Below, piece by piece: positions 1 to 8,468 of a stretch of 37,368 nucleotides of DNA. Each line of letters opens with the position of its first letter. Within the stretch, counting starts at the first letter, position 1. The stretch comes from Rhodoluna sp. (GTDB taxonomy: Bacteria > Actinomycetota > Actinomycetes > Actinomycetales > Microbacteriaceae), in assembly GCA_030831605.1 (NCBI GenBank), contig JAURKU010000010.1, positions 1 to 37,368 on the forward strand. Direction: 5' to 3'. The notes below the pieces were generated by a model. It saw nothing but the letters and a program-made list of their open reading frames with translations, ran no database searches and was not told where the DNA came from. The translations under genes and the position numbers were made by a program.

Positions 1-378
1 CTCAACCATAAACTGGTGATTTCCCTCGGCGCGATTACCGTCGTTCCAGACCATCCAGGTTTTACCTTGAAGGTAAAACAGTCTTGGATCAGCAAACCAC
101 TGTCTGGAATGCTCATCAACGTTGGGATCGACGAATTCAATCAGGCTAGAAAACTCAACAGCACTACCGGAAATTACGTTCATTTCGGAATCTAGACGGC
201 AAATAGCAATTCTTCGAATCAAATCAGAATTTGCGACGAACCTGTAGGCCATGATGAAACCGTTTCGCCCATCAGAGATGATTGCCGGGTTGAATACGTG
301 GATGCCTTCGCCACTAATCTCTTTCCAACTACTTGGCACCATGGCCGTGATGTCGGCGGACTTGGATGTAAAAGTCAT
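1..378 (-). CDS. Partial CDS (runs off the left edge), beta-propeller glycosidase-like protein
   Basis: Reverse strand open from ATG at 378 to the window edge; I read MTFTSKSADITAMVPSSWKEISGEGIHVFNPAIISDGRNGFIMAYRF...HSRQWFADPRLFYLQGKTWMVWND. The 'NPAI..dg..g...aYR' and 'ADPRLF...g..wmvwnd' motifs resemble GH43/GH130-type five-bladed propellers. Not in the ORF track because it is truncated. Confidence 0.55.
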   Translation of the reverse strand, partial: MTFTSKSADITAMVPSSWKEISGEGIHVFNPAIISDGRNGFIMAYRFVANSDLIRRIAICRLDSEMNVISGSAVEFSSLIEFVDPNVDEHSRQWFADPRLFYLQGKTWMVWNDGNRAEGNHQFMVE

Positions 379-539
379 AAAAACCCTAATAAGTTGAAGT
401 CCCCAGACTTCATAATGGAAACTGTTTGGTCTAAGTCTATTCAGTCGGCTTTGATTTACCGGTTATGTTGCCAGACAGGGCCCTTAGGGCACTTTTAGCC
501 TAGCTTCAACCAGCTTTGACTCTTAGCTGAGGGATTGTT

Positions 540-983
540 CTAGGCTTTAGTGCGCTTTTTTAGAAGTGAAATTATGAATAACACGATAAGAGCGTAAAAA
601 ACCGGCCAGTTCAACGCCGCACCAGGAGGGACATGCGAGCTTTCCAATTCTCCCATGAAACCTGCTAAAGCCCGAAGAGGGGCATCTAGGCTCAGAGATA
701 AAATCACGAGTGGCGTGAGTCCCTTATAGACAAAAAATATTACGAGCAGCAAAGCTGCAAGAAGCAATTGAATTGCTCCCCACTGATGAAATAACGCCAC
801 GACGTTGTTTCCGTCAGGGCCAGAAATCTCTACTCCAGCGATGCTGTTAGCACCTCCGTCAGGCGCAAATAGGTGGATGCCGCTGCGGACAATCACAACC
901 AACAAAAACAGAAAAGCCATTACCCTGACGAAGCGGTAGCCATCGTAATCTCTCGGGTTACTAGGAAAAACTGAATTTCTCAA
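540..983 (-). CDS. Small multi-pass membrane protein, unknown function
   Basis: 147 aa ORF with several hydrophobic helices (FVRVMAFLFLLVVIV, IQLLLAALLLVIFFVY, LVILSLSL, VFYALIVLFIISLL). Confidence 0.6.
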   Translation of the reverse strand: MRNSVFPSNPRDYDGYRFVRVMAFLFLLVVIVRSGIHLFAPDGGANSIAGVEISGPDGNNVVALFHQWGAIQLLLAALLLVIFFVYKGLTPLVILSLSLDAPLRALAGFMGELESSHVPPGAALNWPVFYALIVLFIISLLKKRTKA

Positions 984-1093
984 TATGGCCTCTCAAACGT
1001 TACGGCACTAATCTAGTGCATAAAAGAAACCTGGTAGCGGTAGTTTAGGCTCGTGTATTCTCAAGGATCTTGGAAATTACATGATTCACTAAG

Positions 1094-1166
1094 CGCCCTC
1101 GGTAGGAATCGAACCTACGACCAAGAGATTAGAAGGCTCTTGCTCTATCCACTGAGCTACGAGGGC
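1094..1166 (-). tRNA. tRNA-Arg (anticodon TCT)
   Basis: Reverse complement GCCCTCGTAGCTCAGTGGATAGAGCAAGAGCCTTCTAATCTCTTGGTCGTAGGTTCGATTCCTACCGAGGGC folds as a cloverleaf: 7-bp acceptor GCCCTCG/CGAGGGC, T-arm GTAGG-TTCGATT-CCTAC, anticodon loop CTTCTAA. Confidence 0.93.
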
Positions 1167-1254
1167 GAATTTGCTTCAAAGGACAGTTTAGCGCAACTGG
1201 GCTAACAGCACTAAAACGTAGCTTTCTGAGTTATACAGTGAACTTAGGTGCGCG

Positions 1255-2175
1255 TTAATCGTGAAGCAATTCACCCACTTCCACCAGATTTGTTGGTGGA
1301 ATGGCAACAATCATCCTATTGTTCAGGAACTCACTTTCCTGTTCCGTGAGAGGCCCCCGGCCCAGGACCGCGTGGTAGTCATCGTAAAGGTCGTAAATGC
1401 TGCCAAAGCTATTACAGGTATCCACCTGCGCGACCGGCGCGCCCGAGAGCCACCAAATTTGTTCACCCGCATTTACTGAGACAGACTTGAAGTCGCTAAA
1501 TTTGTATTCGGTTAATTTTGCTTTAGTAGGTAAGTAATACTCCACATTGTCCTCCCAAAGCACCAATCTGTAGCCATCTTCAAACTCAGTCTGTGAACTA
1601 TCTAGTATTGGATCTTCGGGGCTTACCCAAGTGACAGCGCCGGTTTCATCAGTGCAATTAAGTTCTAGATGGAAATTATTTGGATATAGAACTGGCCCAG
1701 TCCAAGTCCTTGTGGAAGGATATGGTTTTCCATCTGGAGTTGCATCGACTAGTAGATTCTCACCCCAATATTCTTTGGGGATCAGATAATAAAACTTATC
1801 GGCATTCCAAAAAAGATGCGGATAACTGATCAAATAATAAGTTTGACTGTTATTTCCCTGTAAGAAGAAACCTGATGGTTGAATCTCTGAAGGAGGAACA
1901 GCGGCATCGCCCTTGGGCCCTTGAATTCCTTGGAGGCCAACTGGCCCTTGCTCACCCCTAGGTCCAACAGAGTTCCAGCTTATTGCGGTTGTACCCCTAG
2001 GGCAGGTTTTAGGTGTATTTGAAACCTTAGTGATGTTGCCATTAACACCAGTTACACAGGCATAAATAACCTGTTCACTGCTTACATTGTTTACAGATTG
2101 CCCAAAAGCAAATCCACCACTAGTCATAGCTAAAGCAGCTACAACTGCAAAGGCTAGTTTCTCTTTCCTTGTCAT
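1255..2175 (-). CDS. Secreted protein with short collagen-like (Gly-X-Y) segment and unknown C-terminal domain
   Basis: 306 aa; signal peptide-like N-terminus MTRKEKLAFAVVAALAMTSGGFAFGQ; 'IYACV...CPRGTTAISWN' module followed by GPRGEQGPVGLQGIQGPKGDA. Confidence 0.8.
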   Translation of the reverse strand: MTRKEKLAFAVVAALAMTSGGFAFGQSVNNVSSEQVIYACVTGVNGNITKVSNTPKTCPRGTTAISWNSVGPRGEQGPVGLQGIQGPKGDAAVPPSEIQPSGFFLQGNNSQTYYLISYPHLFWNADKFYYLIPKEYWGENLLVDATPDGKPYPSTRTWTGPVLYPNNFHLELNCTDETGAVTWVSPEDPILDSSQTEFEDGYRLVLWEDNVEYYLPTKAKLTEYKFSDFKSVSVNAGEQIWWLSGAPVAQVDTCNSFGSIYDLYDDYHAVLGRGPLTEQESEFLNNRMIVAIPPTNLVEVGELLHD

Positions 2176-2289
2176 GTTCTTATTACCCTTCAGCGAATTT
2201 ACTTAGAAGTGAGTGATACAACTAAAAAGATAACAGTTTATCTGTTACGCCTCGCTGAGCGGCTCTGGGCTTAGATCGCTCGAAAGTAA

Positions 2290-2874
2290 TTACTTCTTAC
2301 CGCTAGAGCCTTTGGCTCCAGTTTCACCTTTAGCTCCGCGAGGGCCAGCAGCACCGGAGGCACCGGTGGCACCGGTTGAACCTGTTTCGCCTTTAGCGCC
2401 GGTTGCTCCTCTAGGGCCAACATTAGGGTTTCTTGGTCTTAGAACATCCCACATGTAGATCAAGAAAACAGGTAGCAGGATGTCGGTCAAGACAAAGATC
2501 GGATATTGGATCAAGTAGCCGGTGTACCAGGTTCCTTTTTGAAGAAACAAGGTGATGTGGCTAGAAATCAGTGAGATTGGCCAGACGACTGCAACGATTG
2601 GGAGGAACCTAACTAGATTTGAGTGGCCTGAGGCGTATCTCATCAAGATAACTGCTGGCCCGACTAGAAGCAAAATCCAGCCAATAGAAGAGATGGTCAG
2701 CTCTATTGCTCGAACTGGGTCCCCTTCAGCCATTGGGTTGAATAGGAAAAACCTTGGGAAGGTTAGGACAAGGGTTGCAATCAGGAAGGAGATGAATAAA
2801 CCAATCCCACCAACTACCAATCTGTGACTTATCTTTGAGTGATCCTCTTGAGGGGCAATGTGTAGGTTAATCAT
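2290..2874 (-). CDS. Four-TM membrane protein with C-terminal collagen-like tail
   Basis: 194 aa; four hydrophobic segments then about 14 consecutive Gly-X-Y triplets to the C-terminus (GPRGATGAKGETGSTGATGASGAAGPRGAKGETGAKGSSGKK). Confidence 0.8.
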   Translation of the reverse strand: MINLHIAPQEDHSKISHRLVVGGIGLFISFLIATLVLTFPRFFLFNPMAEGDPVRAIELTISSIGWILLLVGPAVILMRYASGHSNLVRFLPIVAVVWPISLISSHITLFLQKGTWYTGYLIQYPIFVLTDILLPVFLIYMWDVLRPRNPNVGPRGATGAKGETGSTGATGASGAAGPRGAKGETGAKGSSGKK

Positions 2875-2885
2875 TTTTACTCTTT

Positions 2886-4082
2886 CTATTCGTTTGTTTC
2901 GTAGGTTCCAGAGATGTAGAAGTAATCCTGGGTACTTAGGTTGTGTGGCGAGTTGTGATCCATTTCAAGATCTCTTGTTCCGGATGGATAAAAAAGCATC
3001 AACTGAGTTGAGTTCGGACTAACATCAGCTGAAATTGCGTAGTGTTCGTGTGAACCAACAGCATGAATGGCAGCATCCCTAAATACATAGTCGCCAGCTG
3101 CTTTGAATGGCAAAGTTAGCGAGTAATCACCGGTTCCAAAATTTGTAACGGATGCTAAAGAGATGTAGATCCTGAAGTGAACCAGCGGTCCGTTCTTTAT
3201 GTAATAAGAGGAAGCTGGATTGCTTGAGTAAGTAAGGCCAGTTCCCGTCCAAGAGGAGGAATAGTAAATAGCTGAGCCAGAAATACCAGGAGGTCCCGGC
3301 GGTCCTGCAGGACCCTGAGCACCAGTATCTCCCTTGTCACCTTTTTCACCCTGTGCACCAGCAGGACCCATCGGACCAGTTTCACCGGTTGCACCAATTG
3401 CACCTTGTGGACCTTGGTCACCTATGTCACCCTTTGCTCCGGTTTCACCAATCGGACCCATTGGACCAGTGTCACCGGTTAGACCGGTATCACCCTTTGC
3501 CCCAGTTGCTCCTGGAAGACCTTGCTCTCCTTGTGCTCCTGTGTCACCTTTTTCACCCTGCGGGCCAATCGGACCCATCGGGCCGGTTGAGCCATCAACA
3601 CCAGCCAGCCCAGCGATTCCCTGAATGCCGGGTAAGCCTTGCTCTCCCTGTGGACCGGTTGCACCATTAGCTCCGGTCAAACCTGTTGGACCGATGGCGC
3701 CCTGCGGGCCGATTGGTCCTCTGGGTCCGGTTAAACCAATCGATCCAGCAGGACCGACAGCACCAATATCTCCCGGTTCACCTTTAGGTCCTTGTGGCCC
3801 GGAACCTAAAATGGAGCCGAGCAGCCCTTGCGGTCCGGTTTCTCCTTCATCGCTCGGGTCTGGAGTTTGCGATCCACCTTGCGGGCCAACGGCAACGGCA
3901 ACTGGTCCTGGTGGGCCGACTACCTCTTTGGGAAGTGAAATTACTCTAGTGAATCCGGTGAGCAGCATAAAAATAATGAAGCCGAGAATTAGAAATAGCG
4001 ATGTGAGAAATGTTGTTCTGACTACAAGATCCGGTAAAGGCTTCGTTGGAATTTTTTTACCGTAGTAGTCAAATTGGCTCAT
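2886..4082 (-). CDS. Membrane-anchored collagen-like protein with C-terminal globular domain
   Basis: 398 aa; single N-terminal TM (FLTSLFLILGFIIFMLLTGF), about 59 uninterrupted Gly-X-Y triplets, then a beta-rich domain (YYSSSWTGTGLTYSSNPASSYYIKNGPLVHFRIYISL...YFYISGTYETNE). Confidence 0.88.
   Translation of the reverse strand: MSQFDYYGKKIPTKPLPDLVVRTTFLTSLFLILGFIIFMLLTGFTRVISLPKEVVGPPGPVAVAVGPQGGSQTPDPSDEGETGPQGLLGSILGSGPQGPKGEPGDIGAVGPAGSIGLTGPRGPIGPQGAIGPTGLTGANGATGPQGEQGLPGIQGIAGLAGVDGSTGPMGPIGPQGEKGDTGAQGEQGLPGATGAKGDTGLTGDTGPMGPIGETGAKGDIGDQGPQGAIGATGETGPMGPAGAQGEKGDKGDTGAQGPAGPPGPPGISGSAIYYSSSWTGTGLTYSSNPASSYYIKNGPLVHFRIYISLASVTNFGTGDYSLTLPFKAAGDYVFRDAAIHAVGSHEHYAISADVSPNSTQLMLFYPSGTRDLEMDHNSPHNLSTQDYFYISGTYETNE
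3270..3800 (-). repeat. Collagen-type Gly-X-Y coding repeat
   Basis: Uninterrupted triplets from GPQGPKGEPGD to GPPGPPGISGSA within the 398-aa ORF; recurring GPMGPIG, GEKGDTGAQGEQGLPGATGAKGDTG modules. Confidence 0.9.
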
Positions 4083-4263
4083 GTCCCGAGCCTATTGCCT
4101 CATGGAAACAAAACGTCGCCATTTGGAAAAACCAGGCACTTAGTTTTAAGTATCCATTCGCCTAGTTCTAAGTGAATTGGGAGTGTATGTAGTGAATTGT
4201 TACCTTTGCGGTCCGCTAATCTTGTATTAGTCAAAGAAAAATACCTAATAAATCGGAGATTTA

Positions 4264-7200
4264 ATGTTCCGCCTTTCAAAATTATCCTTAGCAAACCGCT
4301 CGGTTATTGCCCTTGTGACAGTGATCCTTGCTCTATTCGGTCTTATTTCAGTGAGCCAGCTAAAGCAAGAGCTATTCCCCTCCCTCGAGTTCCCTCAAGC
4401 CGCTGTGGTTACCAGTTACCCAGGAGCATCACCGGAAGTTGTTGACGCTCAGGTCAGCCGAGTTTTGGAACAAGCGATTTCTACTGTGGAGGGAGTGGAA
4501 ACTACTTCCTCAACCAGCCAGAGCAATCTTTCGACTGTGCGGGTAACTTTTGATTTTGGCACTACAAGTGCGAAGGTAACGGAACTTCTAAACAATGCAG
4601 TTGACTCAGTGAAGGCCACTCTTCCAGCGGCAGCAACTCCAAAGATATTTAGCGGTGGCCTCGAAACTATTCCGGTAGTAATTATGAGCGTTTCGGCTAA
4701 CTCCGGCGATAACAGCGAGATCAGCGAGTTGCTTCCTGATCTCGCAACGACACTTTTCAAGAAGGTGCCGGGTGTAAAAGATGTTCAGATTGGTGGAATC
4801 AGGGATTACCGCATCAACCTTGAACTAAACCAGATGCTGATGGCAGGATCAGGGCTAAACAGCCAGTCAATTCAAACAGCGCTCAAAACTAATGGCTTTG
4901 TTGTTCCGGCAGGAACGTTGGAGGATAGCGAAGGCCAGATTTCCGTTGAAGTTGGAAGCCCGGTTGAATCAATAGCCGCTTTAGAAACTCTGCCACTCAA
5001 TGGAACACTAACCCTCGGTGATGTCGCGGAAATTAGTTATGACCCGGCCCCAATCACCAGTATCTCTAGGGTGGATGGCAAACCAGCTTTGGCAATTGCT
5101 ATCACTAAAACTCAAGAGGGAAATACCGTTTCAATCTCGCAGGCAATAAAGCCATTGCAAGATGATCTGGCTGAGAAACTAGGTGGCGACGTAGAGGTCA
5201 AGGAGACCTTCAACCAGGCTCCTTTTATTGAAAAATCAATTGCCGATTTAGTCAAAGAAGGTGGCTTAGGACTTACCTTCGCAATTATCATCATTCTGAT
5301 TTTCCTAACCTCATGGCGCTCCACCTTGGTTACTGCCATATCTATCCCTACCTCGCTACTGGTTGCTTTTATTGGTTTGTCCGGTTTTGGTTACTCGCTC
5401 AACCTATTTACCCTGAGCGCTCTAACTATTGCTATCGGTCGTGTAGTGGATGACTCAATTGTGGTAATTGAAAACATCAACCGACACCTGTCCTATGGCG
5501 AAGAGAAACTTGAAGCAATCCTCAATGCTGTTCGTGAGGTAGCCGGTGCAATTACGGCAGCCACGCTCACCACAGTCGCTGTTTTCTTACCGATTGCCGG
5601 TGTTGGCGGTCTAGTTGGGCAGCTATTTAGACCCTTTGCGCTAACTTTTGCCTTGGCACTGATCGCATCACTACTTGTTTCCCTAACTATTGTTCCGGTA
5701 ATCGCCTACTGGTTCCTAAAGAACAAGTATGCGCTGGGCAAACTCACTCCAGCGCAAAGCAAGAAGCAGGCTGAAAAGATTCGCCTGGAGGAGAACGAGA
5801 AGGAACGCAAGTCGCTTTTGCAGCGCGGCTACCTACCAGTTCTTCGTCTAACTCAAAAGCGCCCAGTATTGACACTTGTTTCAGCTTTCGTGGTTTTGAT
5901 ATTCACATTCGGCCTAACCCCGTTTCTGAAAACAAACTTTATTGGTAACTCTGGATCAAACAGTTTCGCTGTTGCGCTAAGTGTCCCGCTAGGCAGCTCA
6001 CTTGAAGATAAGTCTGTTGCTGCTAAAAAAGTTGAGCAGCAACTACTTGATTCAGGAGATACCTTAGCCATCACCACCACCATTGGCTCTAACGACTCTA
6101 GAGTTGCCTTTGGCCAAACCGCCGGTGGCATCCAGTTCCAGGTCACCACTAAAGAAGGCGTAAACGGTGAGCTTTTCCAAGAAAAGATGACTAAGAAGTT
6201 CGCCGAGTTACCTGAGCAATACAAGGCAAAGTTTGAAAGCGGCCAGTCATTCGGTTCATCTGGAACTATCGATGTCACCGTAACTGCAAAAACAGACAGT
6301 CAGCTGCGCGAAGGTATAAAGAAGGTTGTCGATGCCCTTGATGGCAAGATCGCCAATGTTGAAGCGGAAATCACCAGCACTCTCAGTGAAAAGCAGCGAA
6401 CCCTAAAAATCACGGTTGACCGCAGCGTAGCAAGCCAAGTTGGATTAAGTGAAATTGCCATTGCTGGCATCGTTTCAAGTGCGATGACCCCGCAGTCAAT
6501 CGGTTCGATCAATATTGACAATAAGTCAACCGCTATTTACGTAAAATCCGATAACGTCCCAGAAACTATCGATGAGGTAAAGGCGATCAGGATTCCAACC
6601 ATGGCTGGAATCAGACCGTTAACCTCACTTGCCGATGTTGAGATTGCTCTGGTGCCAACCAAGGTAACTACACAGGATGGTGATCGGGCAGCGACAGTTT
6701 CGCTTACCCCGAAGGCAGATGCCAGCCTTACGACAATCACGATGGATGTTTCTAAAGAATTGGATAACTTGAAAGACAAGATGCCGCTTGGCACCACATT
6801 GCTTCCACTGGGCGGTGTATCAGCTGACCAAGCAGAATCCTTCAACCAGTTATTCCTAGCCTTACTGGCGGCCATCTGTATCGTTTATCTGATCATGGTG
6901 GCAACCTTCAGATCGCTAATGCAACCGCTGGTGCTATTGATTTCGATTCCATTTGCCGCGACCGGAGCTTTCGTCGCATTGCTGATAACCAACACAGCTC
7001 TAGGATTACCCGCTCTAATTGGAATGCTGCTTTTGGTTGGAATCGTGGTCACCAACGCCATTGTGCTTATTGACCTAATCAATCAGTATCGAGTTCAAGG
7101 TGTCCCGCTTGAGGAAGCGATCATGGATGGAGCAAGACAGCGTCTAAGACCGATTCTGATGACCGCACTTGCAACCATCGGTGCGCTTATGCCACTGGTA

Positions 7201-7365
7201 CTCGGCTTTACTGGTTCCGGAGGATTTATCTCACAACCACTGGGTATTGTCGTGGTCGGTGGCTTGTTCTCATCGACACTTCTAACTTTGGTGATTGTTC
7301 CGGTGCTATATCGACTAACCGAAGGTAGAAAAGAGCGCCGAGCTCTCAAGAAAGCCACTGCCTAA
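4264..7365 (+). CDS. Efflux RND transporter permease (AcrB/SwrC-like)
   Basis: 1033 aa; N-terminal SLANRSVIALVTVILALFGLISVSQLKQELFPSLEFPQAAVVTSYPGASPEVVDAQVS, 'GRVVDDSIVVIENI' TM4 motif, duplicated TM blocks typical of RND permeases. Confidence 0.93.
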   Translation: MFRLSKLSLANRSVIALVTVILALFGLISVSQLKQELFPSLEFPQAAVVTSYPGASPEVVDAQVSRVLEQAISTVEGVETTSSTSQSNLSTVRVTFDFGTTSAKVTELLNNAVDSVKATLPAAATPKIFSGGLETIPVVIMSVSANSGDNSEISELLPDLATTLFKKVPGVKDVQIGGIRDYRINLELNQMLMAGSGLNSQSIQTALKTNGFVVPAGTLEDSEGQISVEVGSPVESIAALETLPLNGTLTLGDVAEISYDPAPITSISRVDGKPALAIAITKTQEGNTVSISQAIKPLQDDLAEKLGGDVEVKETFNQAPFIEKSIADLVKEGGLGLTFAIIIILIFLTSWRSTLVTAISIPTSLLVAFIGLSGFGYSLNLFTLSALTIAIGRVVDDSIVVIENINRHLSYGEEKLEAILNAVREVAGAITAATLTTVAVFLPIAGVGGLVGQLFRPFALTFALALIASLLVSLTIVPVIAYWFLKNKYALGKLTPAQSKKQAEKIRLEENEKERKSLLQRGYLPVLRLTQKRPVLTLVSAFVVLIFTFGLTPFLKTNFIGNSGSNSFAVALSVPLGSSLEDKSVAAKKVEQQLLDSGDTLAITTTIGSNDSRVAFGQTAGGIQFQVTTKEGVNGELFQEKMTKKFAELPEQYKAKFESGQSFGSSGTIDVTVTAKTDSQLREGIKKVVDALDGKIANVEAEITSTLSEKQRTLKITVDRSVASQVGLSEIAIAGIVSSAMTPQSIGSINIDNKSTAIYVKSDNVPETIDEVKAIRIPTMAGIRPLTSLADVEIALVPTKVTTQDGDRAATVSLTPKADASLTTITMDVSKELDNLKDKMPLGTTLLPLGGVSADQAESFNQLFLALLAAICIVYLIMVATFRSLMQPLVLLISIPFAATGAFVALLITNTALGLPALIGMLLLVGIVVTNAIVLIDLINQYRVQGVPLEEAIMDGARQRLRPILMTALATIGALMPLVLGFTGSGGFISQPLGIVVVGGLFSSTLLTLVIVPVLYRLTEGRKERRALKKATA

Positions 7366-7408
7366 AGCGTAGGATTATCCTGTCAGTAGGCAGAGCTAAG
7401 TTGAGTAA

Positions 7409-8011
7409 ATGATGAATATCCCCGAGTATCTAGTCTGGATCGATTGTGAAATGACTGGATTAGATCCAGAAAAAGACTGCCTGGTTGAAATAGCTGTTGT
7501 GATTACCGATATCCAACTGAATGTTGTCGATAAAGGTTTAGACCTAGTAATTAAACCGAGACCAGAATCATTAGCTGGTATGGATGATTACGTTCGCAAC
7601 ATGCACACCACCTCTGGCCTAATCAACGAGTTTGATAATGGTTTGGAACTCAAAGACGCTGAAGCTCAGGTCTTGGATTACATCAAGAAATATGTCCCAA
7701 CTGCAAAGCTTTCCCCACTAGCTGGCAACACCATCGGTACCGATCGAATGTTCATTTCAAGATACATGCCTGATCTCGATGGCCACCTGCATTACCGAAA
7801 CATCGACGTTTCGACCATCAAAGAGCTAGCTAAAAGATGGTTCCCCAAGGCTTATTTTCAGGCTCCCAAGAAAGTTGGCGGCCATCGTGCCTTAGCCGAC
7901 ATTCTGGAATCTATTGACGAGTTGCGACACTATCGCCAGAGCGTGTTCGTGGCAGAGTTTCAAGCACCGGCTGTAGTAACCGAAGGCTCTAGCCCTGCGG
8001 CTGAAGACTGA
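7409..8011 (+). CDS. orn: Oligoribonuclease
   Basis: 200 aa; MMNIPEYLVWIDCEMTGLDPEKDCLVEIAVVITD, DEDD exonuclease motifs, GNTIGTDRMFISRYMPDLDGHLHYRNIDVSTIKEL. Confidence 0.96.
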   Translation: MMNIPEYLVWIDCEMTGLDPEKDCLVEIAVVITDIQLNVVDKGLDLVIKPRPESLAGMDDYVRNMHTTSGLINEFDNGLELKDAEAQVLDYIKKYVPTAKLSPLAGNTIGTDRMFISRYMPDLDGHLHYRNIDVSTIKELAKRWFPKAYFQAPKKVGGHRALADILESIDELRHYRQSVFVAEFQAPAVVTEGSSPAAED

Positions 8012-8044
8012 TAAACTCTTAGCTGTGCTTCATTTGAAGCCATG

Positions 8045-8120
8045 GTGGGTATAGCTCAGCTGGTAGAGCGCCTGGTTGTGGTCCAGGATGTCGCGGGTTC
8101 AAGTCCCGTTACTCACCCCA
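8045..8120 (+). tRNA. tRNA-His (anticodon GTG), CCA encoded
   Basis: GTGGGTATAGCTCAGCTGGTAGAGCGCCTGGTTGTGGTCCAGGATGTCGCGGGTTCAAGTCCCGTTACTCACCCCA; acceptor GTGGGTA/TACTCAC, anticodon loop TTGTGGT, a G at 8044 matches the genome-encoded G-1 expected for tRNA-His. Confidence 0.95.
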
Positions 8121-8138
8121 TAAAACCCTTGGAGAAAC

Positions 8139-8468
8139 GTGAAGCAGTTTCTGATAAACGTCTTAGACACTGAAACCGGAACCGCTTCCGGTAATGAAAT
8201 GGCTGAAATAGACGCCTTCAACGAGATGCTGCAAAATAACGGTCACTGGGTATATGCCAATGGAATTTCTTCACCATCCGAATCGGTAAAGATTGATAAC
8301 CGCTCTGACAAAAATGAATTAGTCGATGGCCCGTTATACGATGAGGAACTCTATGTTTCCGGTTTCTGGATAATCAAGGCAGCAGATAAAGAGCAAGCTA
8401 TCGTCTTGGCTAAATTAGGATCTAAAGCTTGTAATCGCCAGGTCGAACTTAGGCCGCTGCACGGTTAG
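8139..8468 (+). CDS. YCII/DGPF-domain-like protein
   Basis: 109 aa, GTG start after ggagaaac; '[29 protein letters not shown]' resembles the DGPF...GGF.i.a.d.deA.ewa pattern. Confidence 0.75.
   Translation: MKQFLINVLDTETGTASGNEMAEIDAFNEMLQNNGHWVYANGISSPSESVKIDNRSDKNELVDGPLYDEELYVSGFWIIKAADKEQAIVLAKLGSKACNRQVELRPLHG

Noticed and set aside
480-490. GCCCTTAGGGC hairpin downstream of the 147-aa membrane protein
   Set aside because: Only a 4-bp stem; too weak to call a terminator.
298-498. 66-aa plus-strand ORF (MDAFATNLFPTT...)
   Set aside because: Mostly antisense to the truncated glycosidase-like CDS (1-378, minus), which has recognisable motifs; no support for the small ORF.
3334-4065. Plus-strand ORFs of 96, 105 and 146 aa rich in Pro/Gly/Cys (e.g. 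MSPFSPCAPAGPIGPVSP...)
   Set aside because: Antisense shadows of the Gly-X-Y repeat; codon periodicity keeps these frames open. No ribosome-binding site or independent homology visible.
8139-8468. Gene next to tRNA-His considered as a genomic-island cargo gene
   Set aside because: Looks like an ordinary YCII-like protein and no duplicated tRNA 3' end is visible nearby.
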